Origin: Cyanobium sp. WAJ14-Wanaka
GTDB lineage: Bacteria > Cyanobacteriota > Cyanobacteriia > PCC-6307 > Cyanobiaceae
Assembly: GCF_024345375.1 (NCBI RefSeq)
Contig: NZ_JAGQAZ010000002.1
Coordinates: 62,001 to 126,000 of the forward strand
Length of the DNA: 64,000 nt
Direction of reading: 5' to 3'
The translations under genes and the position numbers were made by a program. This document shows, in pieces, positions 36,014-44,109 of the stretch. The notes beneath the pieces are model-generated. The model saw only the letters and a list, made by a program, of their open reading frames with translations. It was not told the origin of the DNA and did not search any database. Position 1 is the stretch's first letter. The number at the start of each line of letters is the position of its first letter.

Positions 36014-36742
36014 ATGGCTCGTCCTGTTGGCCCCGCCCTGGTTGCGGCAGTTCTGGGGATCGCACCCCTGGCCTTGGCCGGCCCAGCTGCCACCGGTGGC
36101 GGCGTCAGCATTACCAGCTACGGCCACAGCGCCCTCTTGATCCAGGGTGGTGGCGCCCGGGTTTTGGTGAATCCCTTCAAGGCCGTGGGCTGCGCAGCGG
36201 GCCTGGGCGAACCCCGGGTAAGCGCCAATGTGATCCTGGCCAGCAGCCAACTGCTCGATGAGGGCGCCAAGGTGGCCAGCGGCAAGTTTTTGGTCAACCC
36301 CGGCAGCTATCGGGTGGCGGGCCTGAAGATCGAAGGCATCTCCGGGGCCCACGACCGCCTTGGCGGCAGGCGCTTTGGCCAGTCGACCCTGTGGCGCTGG
36401 AAGCAGGGGGGCTTGGACTTTGCCCATCTGGGGGGCACCGCGGCACGCTTGAGCCCTGCGGATCGGGTAATCCTGGGCCGCCCCGATGTGTTGATCATCG
36501 GTGTGGGAGGTGGAGCCAAGGTTTATGACGGCAGCGAAGCCGCTGAAGTGGTGCGTGAATTGCAGCCCAGGGTTGTGATCCCGGTGCAATACGTGGGCGG
36601 CAAAACCCCCAAGGGCTGCGACCAAACCAGCGTGGAACCCTTCCTCAAGGCGATGGCCGGCACGCCGGTGAAGCGCACCGGAACCCAGCTGAGCCTGCCC
36701 GGCAAGCTCGGCGATGCCACAGTTATTGATGTGATGCGTTGA
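36014..36742 (+). CDS. Secreted MBL-fold metal-dependent hydrolase-like protein
   Basis: A 242-residue protein with a signal peptide ('PALVAAVLGIAPLALAGPA'). The fold is like the UlaG/YtnP group of beta-lactamase-fold enzymes: 'ITSYGHSALLIQGGGARVLVNPF', 'VILASSQLLDE', 'LKIEGISGAHD', 'LDFAHLGGTAARLS', 'PDVLIIGVGG' and 'PRVVIPVQYVGG'. The usual HxHxDH metal motif is replaced by SSQLLDE, so the catalytic centre looks altered and activity is doubtful. It overlaps the convergent hisC by 20 bp. Confidence 0.82.
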   Translation: MARPVGPALVAAVLGIAPLALAGPAATGGGVSITSYGHSALLIQGGGARVLVNPFKAVGCAAGLGEPRVSANVILASSQLLDEGAKVASGKFLVNPGSYRVAGLKIEGISGAHDRLGGRRFGQSTLWRWKQGGLDFAHLGGTAARLSPADRVILGRPDVLIIGVGGGAKVYDGSEAAEVVRELQPRVVIPVQYVGGKTPKGCDQTSVEPFLKAMAGTPVKRTGTQLSLPGKLGDATVIDVMR

Positions 36743-37856
36743 TTTCGGCGTAGCTGGCCCAGAAACGCTCCATCTGCCCGCAGGTGCCGATGCTCACCCT
36801 CAAGGAGCCATCGATCAGGGGCTTGCCGGCCATGGAGCGCACCAGGATGCCGGCTTGCCGCAGACACCGCTCCACCTCCTCAGCTGGGCACTTGGGCCAG
36901 ATAAGTAGGTAGTTGCCCCCCGCGCAGTGGTGGCGCACGCCAGCCGCCTTCAGCTGCCCCACAAGCCAGGCCTTGGCCTTGCAAACCTCCGCCACGTAGG
37001 CATCGGTGTAGGGCTGGTCCGCCAGGGCGGCAAAGGCAGCCGTGACCGCAAAGCTGTTGATGTCGTAGGGGCCCGTTACCCGGCCGATGCGATCGATCAC
37101 CGCGGGTGCCCCTAGGGCAAAGCCCATGCGCAGACCAGCCAAGCCAGCGGTTTTGGCCAGGGAACGCAGCACCAGCAGATTGGGCGTGGCCGCGAAATCG
37201 GCGCAGGGCAGCACGCTGTCGCCGGTGAAGGCCTCGTAGAGCTCATCCACCACCACCAGGGTCTGGGGGGCCGCCGCCGCCAAATCCAGGATCAGCTCCG
37301 GTGCCAGGCGGGTGCCGGTGGGGTTATTGGGATTGCAGATCAACAGGATGCGCGGTGGCTGCCAGCCGGGTTGATCCGAACCCAGCAAGGCCGAGCGCAC
37401 CTGCCCTAAGGGGAAGCCAAAATCCGGCAGTTGGTAGGGGATGGCCTCGATCACCATGCCCTGCATCTGGGCGCACGGGCCGTAGTAGCCAAAGGTGGGG
37501 CTGGTGGTGAGCAGGCGATCCCCCGGGCGGCCATAGGCATGGAAAACGGCATGCAGGGCCGCATCTACCCCGTTAAAAAGGCCAACTTGATCTGGGCTTA
37601 GGGGGGAGGCAAGGGCCTCGGCCGCCAGGTTGGCGATCAGGGCCTCGCGCAGGCCGTCGTATTCGGGATAGATGGCGTAGTGGTCGGCAGCAATGGCCCG
37701 TATGGCCGCCACCACCTGGGGGCTCGGGCCCTGGGTGTTCTCATTGAAATCCAGCCGCAGCAGGCCCCGCCGCCCCTCTAAAGGAGCGCTGTAGGCCTGG
37801 AGGGCCTCCACCTCGGGGCGGGCCTGGGGCATGGGTTTCTCCTGGGAATCCATCAC
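36723..37856 (-). CDS. hisC: Histidinol-phosphate aminotransferase
   Basis: A 377-residue fold-type I aminotransferase. It has '[15 protein letters not shown]' at the substrate mouth, 'ICNPNNPTG', '[10 protein letters not shown]', the PLP lysine K235 in '[19 protein letters not shown]' and '[14 protein letters not shown]' with the phosphate-binding Arg. It is of HisC type, although a related specificity cannot be excluded. It begins in a 4-bp overlap with argS (ATG at 37856; ATG at 37832 is an alternative). It overlaps the MBL gene by 20 bp. Confidence 0.9.
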   Translation of the reverse strand: MMDSQEKPMPQARPEVEALQAYSAPLEGRRGLLRLDFNENTQGPSPQVVAAIRAIAADHYAIYPEYDGLREALIANLAAEALASPLSPDQVGLFNGVDAALHAVFHAYGRPGDRLLTTSPTFGYYGPCAQMQGMVIEAIPYQLPDFGFPLGQVRSALLGSDQPGWQPPRILLICNPNNPTGTRLAPELILDLAAAAPQTLVVVDELYEAFTGDSVLPCADFAATPNLLVLRSLAKTAGLAGLRMGFALGAPAVIDRIGRVTGPYDINSFAVTAAFAALADQPYTDAYVAEVCKAKAWLVGQLKAAGVRHHCAGGNYLLIWPKCPAEEVERCLRQAGILVRSMAGKPLIDGSLRVSIGTCGQMERFWASYAEINASHQ

Positions 37857-39682
37857 ATCCGCTCCAGGGTGGGAATCCCCAGCAGGCCCAACCCCAGCTT
37901 GAGGGTGTCGGTGGTGAGGCGACAGAGGGCCAGCCGGGATCGGCGCGCCTGGGGATCGGCCTTGAGCACCGGCACCTGGTCGTAAAAACGGTTGAACACC
38001 TGGCTGAGCTCAAAGAGGTAGGTGCAGAGGCGATTGGGCAGCAACTCCTCCTCCACCTCAGCGATCACCGCATCGAACTGCAATAGGTGCCGCACCAGGG
38101 CCCACTCCTGGGGCTCGCTGAAGCTGAGATCGCTAACCGCCTCGCCACCCTCATCACCCCCGAGATCGCCACCTTTCCTGGCAATGCCTGCGATTCGCAC
38201 CACCGCATAGAGCAGGTAGGGGGCCGTGTTGCCCGAAAGGGCCAGCATCCGCTCAAAGCTGAACTGGTAATTGGTGATGCGATTGGTGCTGAGGTCGGCA
38301 TATTTCACCGCCGCCAGGCCCACGGTGGTAGCCGCGTGCTGGATAAAGGCCTCCTCTTCCTGGCGCCCCTCCTCCTCCAGCCTGCGGCGCAGGTCGGCCT
38401 CGCAGCGCTCCACCGCCCCATCAAGCAGGTCTTTTAGGCGCACGGTGTCGCCGGAACGGGTTTTGAGCTTTTTGCCGTCTTCCCCCTGCACCAGGCCAAA
38501 GGGAACGTGTTCGACGGTGTTTCCGGCGGGGATCCAGCCGGCGCGCTGGGCCACCTGAAACACCCCGGCGAAGTGGTTGGCCTGGCCGGCATCGGTCACG
38601 TAGATCACCCGGCCGGCCCCATCGCCCAGGGGCGTGGCCCCAAAGCGATAGCGAATGGCCGCTAGATCGGTGGTGGCGTAGTTGAAGCCGCCATCGCTTT
38701 TCTGGACGATCACGGGCAGGGCTTTGCCGTCTTTGCCGCTCACCCCCTCAAGGAAAACGCAGCGGGCGCCATCGTCTACCACCAGCAAACCGGCGGCATC
38801 AAGATCACTTACCACCGCCGGCAGATGGGGGTTGTAGAAGGATTCACCCCGCTCATCCAGGCTGATGTCGAGCTGGTCGTAGAGCTTCTGGAATTCCCGG
38901 CGCGACTGCTCACACAACAACTGCCAGGCCTGGCGGCTGACTGGATCACCTCCCTGCAGCTTGACCACCTCCTCCCTGGAGGTGGTCTGGAAGGTTTCAT
39001 CCTCGTCGAAGCGGGCCTTGGCCTCGCGGTAAAAGGCCACCAGATCACCCAAATCGACCGCATCGGCGGTTTCCAGGGCCTGGGGCGCCACCTGCTTCAG
39101 GTGGGTAATCAACATGCCGAACTGGGTGCCCCAATCACCCACATGGTTGAGGCGCAAAACCGCATGGCCGCGGAACTCCAGCACCCTGGCCAAGGCGTCG
39201 CCAATGATCGTGGAGCGCAAGTGCCCCACATGCATCTCCTTGGCAATGTTGGGGCTGGAAAAATCGACAATCACCGGGGCTGACGGAGCTGCCGCCCCAG
39301 GGGCCTCCGCAACGCTGGGCACCCCCAGCCGCGGATCACCCAGACGCTGCGCCACCTCAGCAGCCAATAGCTCCGGCCGCAGGGTGAGGTTGATGAAGCC
39401 AGGGCCTGCAATCACCGGCTCCAGACAGAGCTCAAGGAAGGCGGGATCGAGAGCAAGCTGGTGCACGATCGCCTGGGCGATGGCCCGGGGCGCCAGGGCA
39501 AGGGGTTTAGCCAGGGGCAGGGCCCCATTGGCCTGAAAATCGCCAAATTCCGGCTTACTGGCCGGGGCCAGCTGGGGATCGAGGGGCTGGCCGGCCGCCA
39601 GGGCTGTCTCCGCCGCCTGCGGAAAGGCCCGTTCCATCGCCGACCGCAGCTGGGCTTCGAGGGTCTGGGCGATGCGCAACAT
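37853..39682 (-). CDS. argS: Arginyl-tRNA synthetase
   Basis: A 609-residue class-I synthetase. It has the HIGH-type motif '[25 protein letters not shown]', a KMSKS-equivalent '[17 protein letters not shown]' and the anticodon-binding C-terminus 'LNPR.. [21 protein letters not shown]' with terminal Met. The N-terminal Add1 domain (~1-120) is present. It is followed by hisC with a 4-bp overlap; 61 bp upstream on the same strand is grrM. Confidence 0.97.
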   Translation of the reverse strand: MLRIAQTLEAQLRSAMERAFPQAAETALAAGQPLDPQLAPASKPEFGDFQANGALPLAKPLALAPRAIAQAIVHQLALDPAFLELCLEPVIAGPGFINLTLRPELLAAEVAQRLGDPRLGVPSVAEAPGAAAPSAPVIVDFSSPNIAKEMHVGHLRSTIIGDALARVLEFRGHAVLRLNHVGDWGTQFGMLITHLKQVAPQALETADAVDLGDLVAFYREAKARFDEDETFQTTSREEVVKLQGGDPVSRQAWQLLCEQSRREFQKLYDQLDISLDERGESFYNPHLPAVVSDLDAAGLLVVDDGARCVFLEGVSGKDGKALPVIVQKSDGGFNYATTDLAAIRYRFGATPLGDGAGRVIYVTDAGQANHFAGVFQVAQRAGWIPAGNTVEHVPFGLVQGEDGKKLKTRSGDTVRLKDLLDGAVERCEADLRRRLEEEGRQEEEAFIQHAATTVGLAAVKYADLSTNRITNYQFSFERMLALSGNTAPYLLYAVVRIAGIARKGGDLGGDEGGEAVSDLSFSEPQEWALVRHLLQFDAVIAEVEEELLPNRLCTYLFELSQVFNRFYDQVPVLKADPQARRSRLALCRLTTDTLKLGLGLLGIPTLERM

Positions 39683-39743
39683 GGGGCTGGGAAGGGCCGA
39701 AGCGGCGAAGGGGGCCTTTGATCATCCCTCGCCGAGAGACGAA

Positions 39744-40916
39744 TCAGACCGGTATTTCCAGCATCCGCTCCAACCCATCGAGCACCACATCGGCCGTGAG
39801 CTTGATCCGATACCGGCAGGCCTGGGTTTCGGCGCAATCGAAGGTGCCGTGCTCCCAGTATTTGTTGCTGCCGGCTCCACCCCCACAGAGGCCGAAATAG
39901 GGGCACTCCTGCTGGCAACGGGCGAGGCCAGCGCGCATGTCCCGGTGAATGCGCTGGAACTTGGCCGTGGCGGCGATCGACACGAGGCTGTCCTTGAGCA
40001 CATTGCCGAGCACGAAGTCGCCATAGGTGTCGGTTTCGACCGCCAACAGCTCCGGATCGAAGGTGGAGATCGCCCCCCGAGCATCCACATTGACGATCGC
40101 AAAGGGATGGGTCATGTCGGTGAGCTCCATCCGGGCGTCAGCCGCGGCCAGGCTGCAGATGCCATCGAACTCCCGCACCCGCATGCTCTCGGGGTGCTGC
40201 TGCCAGAGCTCCCAGAAGCGCCGCAGAAAAGCCTGATAGGCCTCCTCGGCATGGGGCCGGCTCAGGGTCGAGACCCGGTTTTCGCCCTCCGTTTCCTCCA
40301 TGTTGAAGGCCACATTGGTAATGCCGTTTTCAACGAAGAAGGCAAACAACTCATCGGGGTAGCGCAGGGCCTCCTCCGTAATCACGGCGATCACCTGGAA
40401 GTGGATGCCGCGGCGCCGGAGATGGCCAATGCCCCGCAGGCTGGCGGCGTGGGTGCCCAGGCCGGTGCGGGTGCGCCGGTGCACGTCGTGGAGGAAGGCC
40501 GGCCCATCCATGCTGACCCCAACGGAGATGCCATTGCGCTCGAAGCAATCGCACCAGGCGTCGTTGATCAAGGTGGCGTTGGTCTGCACCGACTGGTGAA
40601 TGCGCAGGGGCCCGCCGGCCCAGGCCTGCTCCGCCCGGCGGATGCGCTCCGTGGCCTCGTCGTAGAAGGAAATCGGCACCGTAAGCGGCTCGCCCGCATG
40701 CCACAGGAGCGTGAAATCTCCACCCACGTAGGGGCTCTCCAGGACCCGCTCCAGGGCTGCATCCAAAAGTTCTAGGGGGAGCCGATGGCGATCACTGCGG
40801 TTAGGCAGATAGCAGTAGTCGCAATCGAGGTTGCAGTAGGGGGTGGGCTGGATTACCAGCAGCTGCAGTGGTCCAAAGCCCTCGGGATTGCCCGGGGGCG
40901 GGGCGGCTGAGGTCAC
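39744..40916 (-). CDS. grrM: Radical SAM/SPASM peptide maturase GrrM (cyclophane-forming type)
   Basis: A 390-residue radical SAM enzyme. The [4Fe-4S]-SAM cysteines are C28-x3-C32-x2-C35 in 'IQPTPYCNLDCDYCYL'. Further motifs are 'LLWHAGEPL', 'QTNATLIND', 'VGVSMDGPAFLHD' and a Cys-rich SPASM tail (~330-370; 'CQQECPYFGLCGGGAGSNKYWEHGTFDCAETQACRYR' broken across auxiliary clusters). The family modifies glycine-rich-repeat precursors, and its relative OscB cross-links aromatic-X-Asn motifs into three-residue cyclophanes. Its ATG overlaps the grrA stop (ATGA), so maturase and substrate are coupled. Confidence 0.93.
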   Translation of the reverse strand: MTSAAPPPGNPEGFGPLQLLVIQPTPYCNLDCDYCYLPNRSDRHRLPLELLDAALERVLESPYVGGDFTLLWHAGEPLTVPISFYDEATERIRRAEQAWAGGPLRIHQSVQTNATLINDAWCDCFERNGISVGVSMDGPAFLHDVHRRTRTGLGTHAASLRGIGHLRRRGIHFQVIAVITEEALRYPDELFAFFVENGITNVAFNMEETEGENRVSTLSRPHAEEAYQAFLRRFWELWQQHPESMRVREFDGICSLAAADARMELTDMTHPFAIVNVDARGAISTFDPELLAVETDTYGDFVLGNVLKDSLVSIAATAKFQRIHRDMRAGLARCQQECPYFGLCGGGAGSNKYWEHGTFDCAETQACRYRIKLTADVVLDGLERMLEIPV

Positions 40917-41323
40917 CAGAAGTTGACGAAGCCGCCGGGGCGCAGCAGCGGGCCGTTCAAGAAGCCGCCGTTGCCGAAGCCCCCATTGCCCCAGCCGCCA
41001 TTACCGAAACCTCCGTTACCCCATCCGCCGTTGCCGAAGCCCCCATTACCAAAACCACCATTGCGGAAGCCCCCATTGCGGAAGCCGCCACCATTGCCCC
41101 ACACGAAAGCCAACCTGCCGTCGGCCTGCTGGCCTTCGCCAGTGGTCGCTTCCGATTGTTCAGGCGCCTGCTCCCTCAAGGCTGCTGAGATGCGCCGCAA
41201 CCTGGCCTCCACCGATCCAGGATCGCCCTCCAAAGGTGTAGTGACGGCACCGGCGCCGGCTGGGGCCAGGGCAGCCAACAGCAACAGAAAACTGAAGAGG
41301 CCAGATCGTGGGAAGGTCGCCAT
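40913..41323 (-). CDS. grrA: GrrA/OscA-type glycine-rich-repeat RiPP precursor
   Basis: A 136-residue precursor with three parts: a Sec signal peptide ('LFSFLLLLAALAPAGAGA', cut near residue 26), a charged leader (~27-73), and a core from residue 74. In the core, aromatic-X-Asn motifs recur mostly every five residues: W75, F81, F86, F91, F96, W101, F106, W111, F116, F121 and F132, eleven in all, separated by Gly-Gly, ending FVNFW. Each is a potential cyclophane site for GrrM (inference from characterised relatives). The core is encoded by a 15-bp tandem repeat. It overlaps grrM by 4 bp; grrP is 72 bp upstream. Confidence 0.93.
   Translation of the reverse strand: MATFPRSGLFSFLLLLAALAPAGAGAVTTPLEGDPGSVEARLRRISAALREQAPEQSEATTGEGQQADGRLAFVWGNGGGFRNGGFRNGGFGNGGFGNGGWGNGGFGNGGWGNGGFGNGGFLNGPLLRPGGFVNFW
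40955..41101. repeat. 15-bp coding minisatellite of the grrA core
   Basis: Nine units of 15 bp (the second stretched to 18) encode GG-(F/W)-X-N. Third-position changes (for example GGC/GGT, AAC/AAT) separate the copies, so the array is not a fresh expansion. Confidence 0.9.
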
Positions 41324-41369
41324 CGGATGCCGCCAGGGGAAAAGGAAAAAACTGAACAGAGGGGAATGG

Positions 41370-41385
41370 GCCGCCCGGGGGCGGC
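41370..41385 (-). other. Strong hairpin in the grrP-grrA spacer
   Basis: A perfect 7-bp stem GCCGCCC (41370-41376)/GGGCGGC (41379-41385) with a 2-base core, between grrP (stop 41396) and grrA (start 41323). In the direction of transcription a T-run (TTTTTT, near 41345-41351) follows after ~18 bases. It could attenuate read-through or protect the grrA message so that precursor exceeds the upstream product; this is inference. Confidence 0.45.
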
Positions 41386-41395
41386 AAAGCAGCGA

Positions 41396-42334
41396 TCAGC
41401 GGGGAGCTGCGGGGGAAGGCGTCACCAAAATGATGCCTTCACGGCCCTGAAGCACGGAGCCAAAGAAAACGCGAATGCGCTCCGGGGGCACCCCCAAGGC
41501 GCCCTGCTTGCCGACCCAGGCATCGACGGTCGCGACCGCATCCGGACGACCCTCTAGGTAACCCTGGAACAGCTTGGCAATGGCCACGTTGACCACGTTG
41601 AGCAGGGAGGAGTTGTTCTCCGGCACGATGCAGCCCAGGCCGTAGCTGAGGTAGGGCTGATCGGGCACCAGTTTCAAGCCGGGCAGTTTGCGCTGCTGGC
41701 GGAGCCCGGCGAGCAGGTTGGTGTCGCCCAGGACCCCATCAACTTTTTTTTGCTCCAGGGCCGTAACGGCCTGCAGCAGGGTGGGGTAAGTGACTGCCTT
41801 GGCCTTCGGCTGCAGACCCGCCAGGGTCCTGGCCCCCACGGACCCGTAAACCACTGCAACCTGCCGGCCGGCCAAGGAAGCTGGCGAACCATCCAGGGTG
41901 CCGCTGCGGGTGAGCAGCCTCAGGCCAGATAGGCCGATCGGCAGGGAGAAATCGACAAGCTTCTCGATCTCCCAGCTGAAGGGCACGCCACAGGCCAAAC
42001 CGGCCCGGCCACCGCTCACTGCCTGCACCGCCTCGGCGCCGTTGTCGGTGGGCACAAAGCGAATTTGCACCTTGCTGCCAAGGGCCAATTGGAGCTCGCG
42101 ATCGATGCGGCGAGCCACATCTATGGCGTAACCCTGGGGTTCACCCTGGGCACTAACACTGATCAGGGGCGGCGTATTGGTGGGACCCACCATCAGCACC
42201 TCACCGGTTTTAGCGGCCTGCTCCAGCACGGTTTCAGCGGAGGCTGCCGCCCATCCACCCGTACCTAGGGGAAGCAAGGCCGTTAGCGCTGCCAGCAACA
42301 GGGCGCGCCTGGGGCGAGGGTTGATCAAATTCAA
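41396..42334 (-). CDS. grrP: GrrP orphan periplasmic substrate-binding-like protein
   Basis: A 312-residue exported protein: signal peptide ('ALLLAALTALLPLGTGGWAAASA'), then a type-II periplasmic binding fold of the amino-acid family ('GEVLMVGPTNTPPLISVSAQGEPQGYAIDVARRIDRELQLALG', 'GRAGLACGVPFSWEIEKLVDFSLPIGLSG', 'LAGRQVAVVYGS'). No ABC permease or ATPase is nearby. In cyanobacteria this orphan binding protein accompanies GrrA/GrrM, which supports its naming. It may hold or present the modified peptide, or sense a ligand; its function is not established. It lies 24 bp after nadC on the same strand. Confidence 0.87.
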   Translation of the reverse strand: MNLINPRPRRALLLAALTALLPLGTGGWAAASAETVLEQAAKTGEVLMVGPTNTPPLISVSAQGEPQGYAIDVARRIDRELQLALGSKVQIRFVPTDNGAEAVQAVSGGRAGLACGVPFSWEIEKLVDFSLPIGLSGLRLLTRSGTLDGSPASLAGRQVAVVYGSVGARTLAGLQPKAKAVTYPTLLQAVTALEQKKVDGVLGDTNLLAGLRQQRKLPGLKLVPDQPYLSYGLGCIVPENNSSLLNVVNVAIAKLFQGYLEGRPDAVATVDAWVGKQGALGVPPERIRVFFGSVLQGREGIILVTPSPAAPR

Positions 42335-42358
42335 GGTGCCAAGCCCGAAAAGGGACTT

Positions 42359-43222
42359 TCAGGAATTTAGGCCAACCTGGAAGCGCATGCTGATATCGAG
42401 CCAGGCGCTGCGGGTGATCGGCGCACTGGTGGAGATCAAATCAATGCCGGTGGCGGCGTAGGAGCGCAGTTGCTCCGGCTGAATGCCGGAGGCCTCCAGC
42501 ACCACGGAAGCTCCGCGCTGGCCAGCTAGGGCCCGCAACTGGGGCACCAGGGCCGATAGCAACTCGGGGCTGAATTCATCGAGGAGCACCCCATCGGCCC
42601 CGGCGGCTACGGCTGCCTCTGCCTCCGCAGCGGTTTCCACCTCCACAATCACCCGGGTCGGCCAAGGGGCCGCCGCCCGCACGGCGGCAATCGCCTGGCC
42701 CACCCCAGCAGCAGCCCAAGCCAAGTGGTTTTCCTTGAGCATGGCCGCGTCATCGAGGCCAAGGCGGTGGTTGAGGCCGCCGCCACAGCGCACGGCGTAC
42801 TTTTCCAGCAGTCGTAAACCCGGGGTGGTCTTGCGGGTATCGACCAGCCGCACCCCCGTGCCCTCCAGCTGCTGCACCAGGGCGGCCGTGGCGGTGGCAA
42901 TACCGGAAAGACGCATGGCCAGGTTGAGGGCGGTGCGCTCTCCAGCCACCAGGGCCGGCCCATCCCCCTCCAACTCCAACAGACAGGTGCCGGCGCACAC
43001 CGCCTGGCCCTCAGCCACCAATAGCTGCACCCGCAACTGGGGATCCAGCAGCCCAAACAGCCGCTCCACCAGCGGGCCGCCACAAAAGATGCCGTCCGCC
43101 TTGGCTAGCCAATGGGCCTGGCCCCTGGAGCCCTTGAGGGCAGCTGCGCTGAGGTCGCCGCGGCCCAGGTCTTCGGCAAGCCACTGGCGCAGTTGGGGTT
43201 CAAGGCCAAACAACTCCCTCAT
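42359..43222 (-). CDS. nadC: Nicotinate-nucleotide pyrophosphorylase (carboxylating)
   Basis: A 287-residue quinolinate phosphoribosyltransferase of de novo NAD synthesis. It has 'EDLGRGDLSAAAL', 'VAGERTALNLAMRLSGIATATAALV', 'LVDTRKTTPGLRLLEKYAVRCGGGLNHRLGLDDAAMLKENHL' and 'VVLEASGIQPEQLRSYAATGIDLISTSAPI', all complete. Its ATG overlaps the stop of the upstream secreted protein gene (ATGA). It is 24 bp upstream of grrP; the association with grr is probably positional only. Confidence 0.96.
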   Translation of the reverse strand: MRELFGLEPQLRQWLAEDLGRGDLSAAALKGSRGQAHWLAKADGIFCGGPLVERLFGLLDPQLRVQLLVAEGQAVCAGTCLLELEGDGPALVAGERTALNLAMRLSGIATATAALVQQLEGTGVRLVDTRKTTPGLRLLEKYAVRCGGGLNHRLGLDDAAMLKENHLAWAAAGVGQAIAAVRAAAPWPTRVIVEVETAAEAEAAVAAGADGVLLDEFSPELLSALVPQLRALAGQRGASVVLEASGIQPEQLRSYAATGIDLISTSAPITRSAWLDISMRFQVGLNS

Positions 43223-44046
43223 CGCTGGCGGGCCAGGTAGCCAAGGGTGAGATCGGTGGGGTCGGTCTGCAGATAGAAGTAGCCCCGCCCGGAGGCCAAA
43301 ACAATCGCCCGATAGTTGTAAGCCCTGCCTGCCGCATCCACCTCTCGGAGCTTGGCCAGGCAGTTCGGCGCCAGCTCCATGGTGCCGGTGTAGCCGACCA
43401 CATCACTCTTGCCGCCATAGCTAGAGACGGCCTTGCCCCGCACCTGGCCGGCGTTCCAAACCTCCCGCTGGATAACCGCATTGGGCAGCCAACGGCCGGC
43501 CTCCAGGGAATTGCCGCGCTGCACGCTGATCACCAGACCATCCAGTTGCTTCCAGCCACAAGACACCTCGGACTGCTCCACGTACTGGGCGCTAAACACC
43601 ACCCCCACCTCGGTGCCAATCGCCACCTTGGGCCGGCCGGTGCGATCGAGGGCCACCTGGAGGGGCCGGCGGCTGGAGCGCCCTACGGGCTTAATTGACA
43701 GCCAACAGCCGGGCATCGAGCTGTAGGTGGCGCCGTAGGTCTCCTCCTCAAAACCTTGACCAAGGCGGCTATAGCGCACCCCCTCGATGCGGCCTCCGGG
43801 CAGCCATTGCTCCTGGGCCAATTCCGCCAGGGGCTGTACTCCCTTTTGCCCCTCACCCATCAGCACATAGCGGCCCGGTTTGGGCAGGGGGCAGCTCTGG
43901 GACCCAGGGGCCTTGAGCTCGGCCGCCCCGGCAGGCAAGACCGCCAGCTGGGGCGCTACCAGCAGGACCAGGGGCAGGGGCAGGGGCAGGGGCAGGGGCA
44001 GGGGCAGGGGCAGGGCCACTAGGGAGCGAAATATCAGGCCAAACAT
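43219..44046 (-). CDS. Hypothetical secreted protein with a Leu-Pro repeat signal peptide
   Basis: A 275-residue protein, not recognised. After 'MFGLIFRSLVA' the hydrophobic core is (Leu-Pro)~8 then 'LVLLVAPQLAVLPAGAA', a signal peptide built from a CAGGGG hexanucleotide repeat on the + strand. The mature part is strand-rich with three Cys (CPLPKPGRYVLMGEG, PGCWLSI, VSCGWKQL) and 'MELAPNCLAKL'. It resembles cyanobacterial secreted proteins of unknown role. It overlaps nadC by 4 bp downstream; mnmE lies 63 bp upstream. Confidence 0.75.
   Translation of the reverse strand: MFGLIFRSLVALPLPLPLPLPLPLPLVLLVAPQLAVLPAGAAELKAPGSQSCPLPKPGRYVLMGEGQKGVQPLAELAQEQWLPGGRIEGVRYSRLGQGFEEETYGATYSSMPGCWLSIKPVGRSSRRPLQVALDRTGRPKVAIGTEVGVVFSAQYVEQSEVSCGWKQLDGLVISVQRGNSLEAGRWLPNAVIQREVWNAGQVRGKAVSSYGGKSDVVGYTGTMELAPNCLAKLREVDAAGRAYNYRAIVLASGRGYFYLQTDPTDLTLGYLARQR
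43969..44010. repeat. Hexanucleotide microsatellite (CAGGGG)7 in a signal peptide
   Basis: Seven perfect CAGGGG units followed by CAGGGC. Each adds Leu-Pro on the minus strand without changing frame, so slippage would only vary signal-peptide length. Confidence 0.95.
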
Positions 44047-44109
44047 GCGGCTTAGGGCTACTACAAATCGCCTTATAGCCCCGAATACCCCCCCATACCC
44101 ACCGCAGCC

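Noticed and set aside
40955..41101. CRISPR-like regular repeats at 41.0 kb
   Set aside because: The 15-bp units have no unique spacers and encode an in-frame peptide repeat in grrA.
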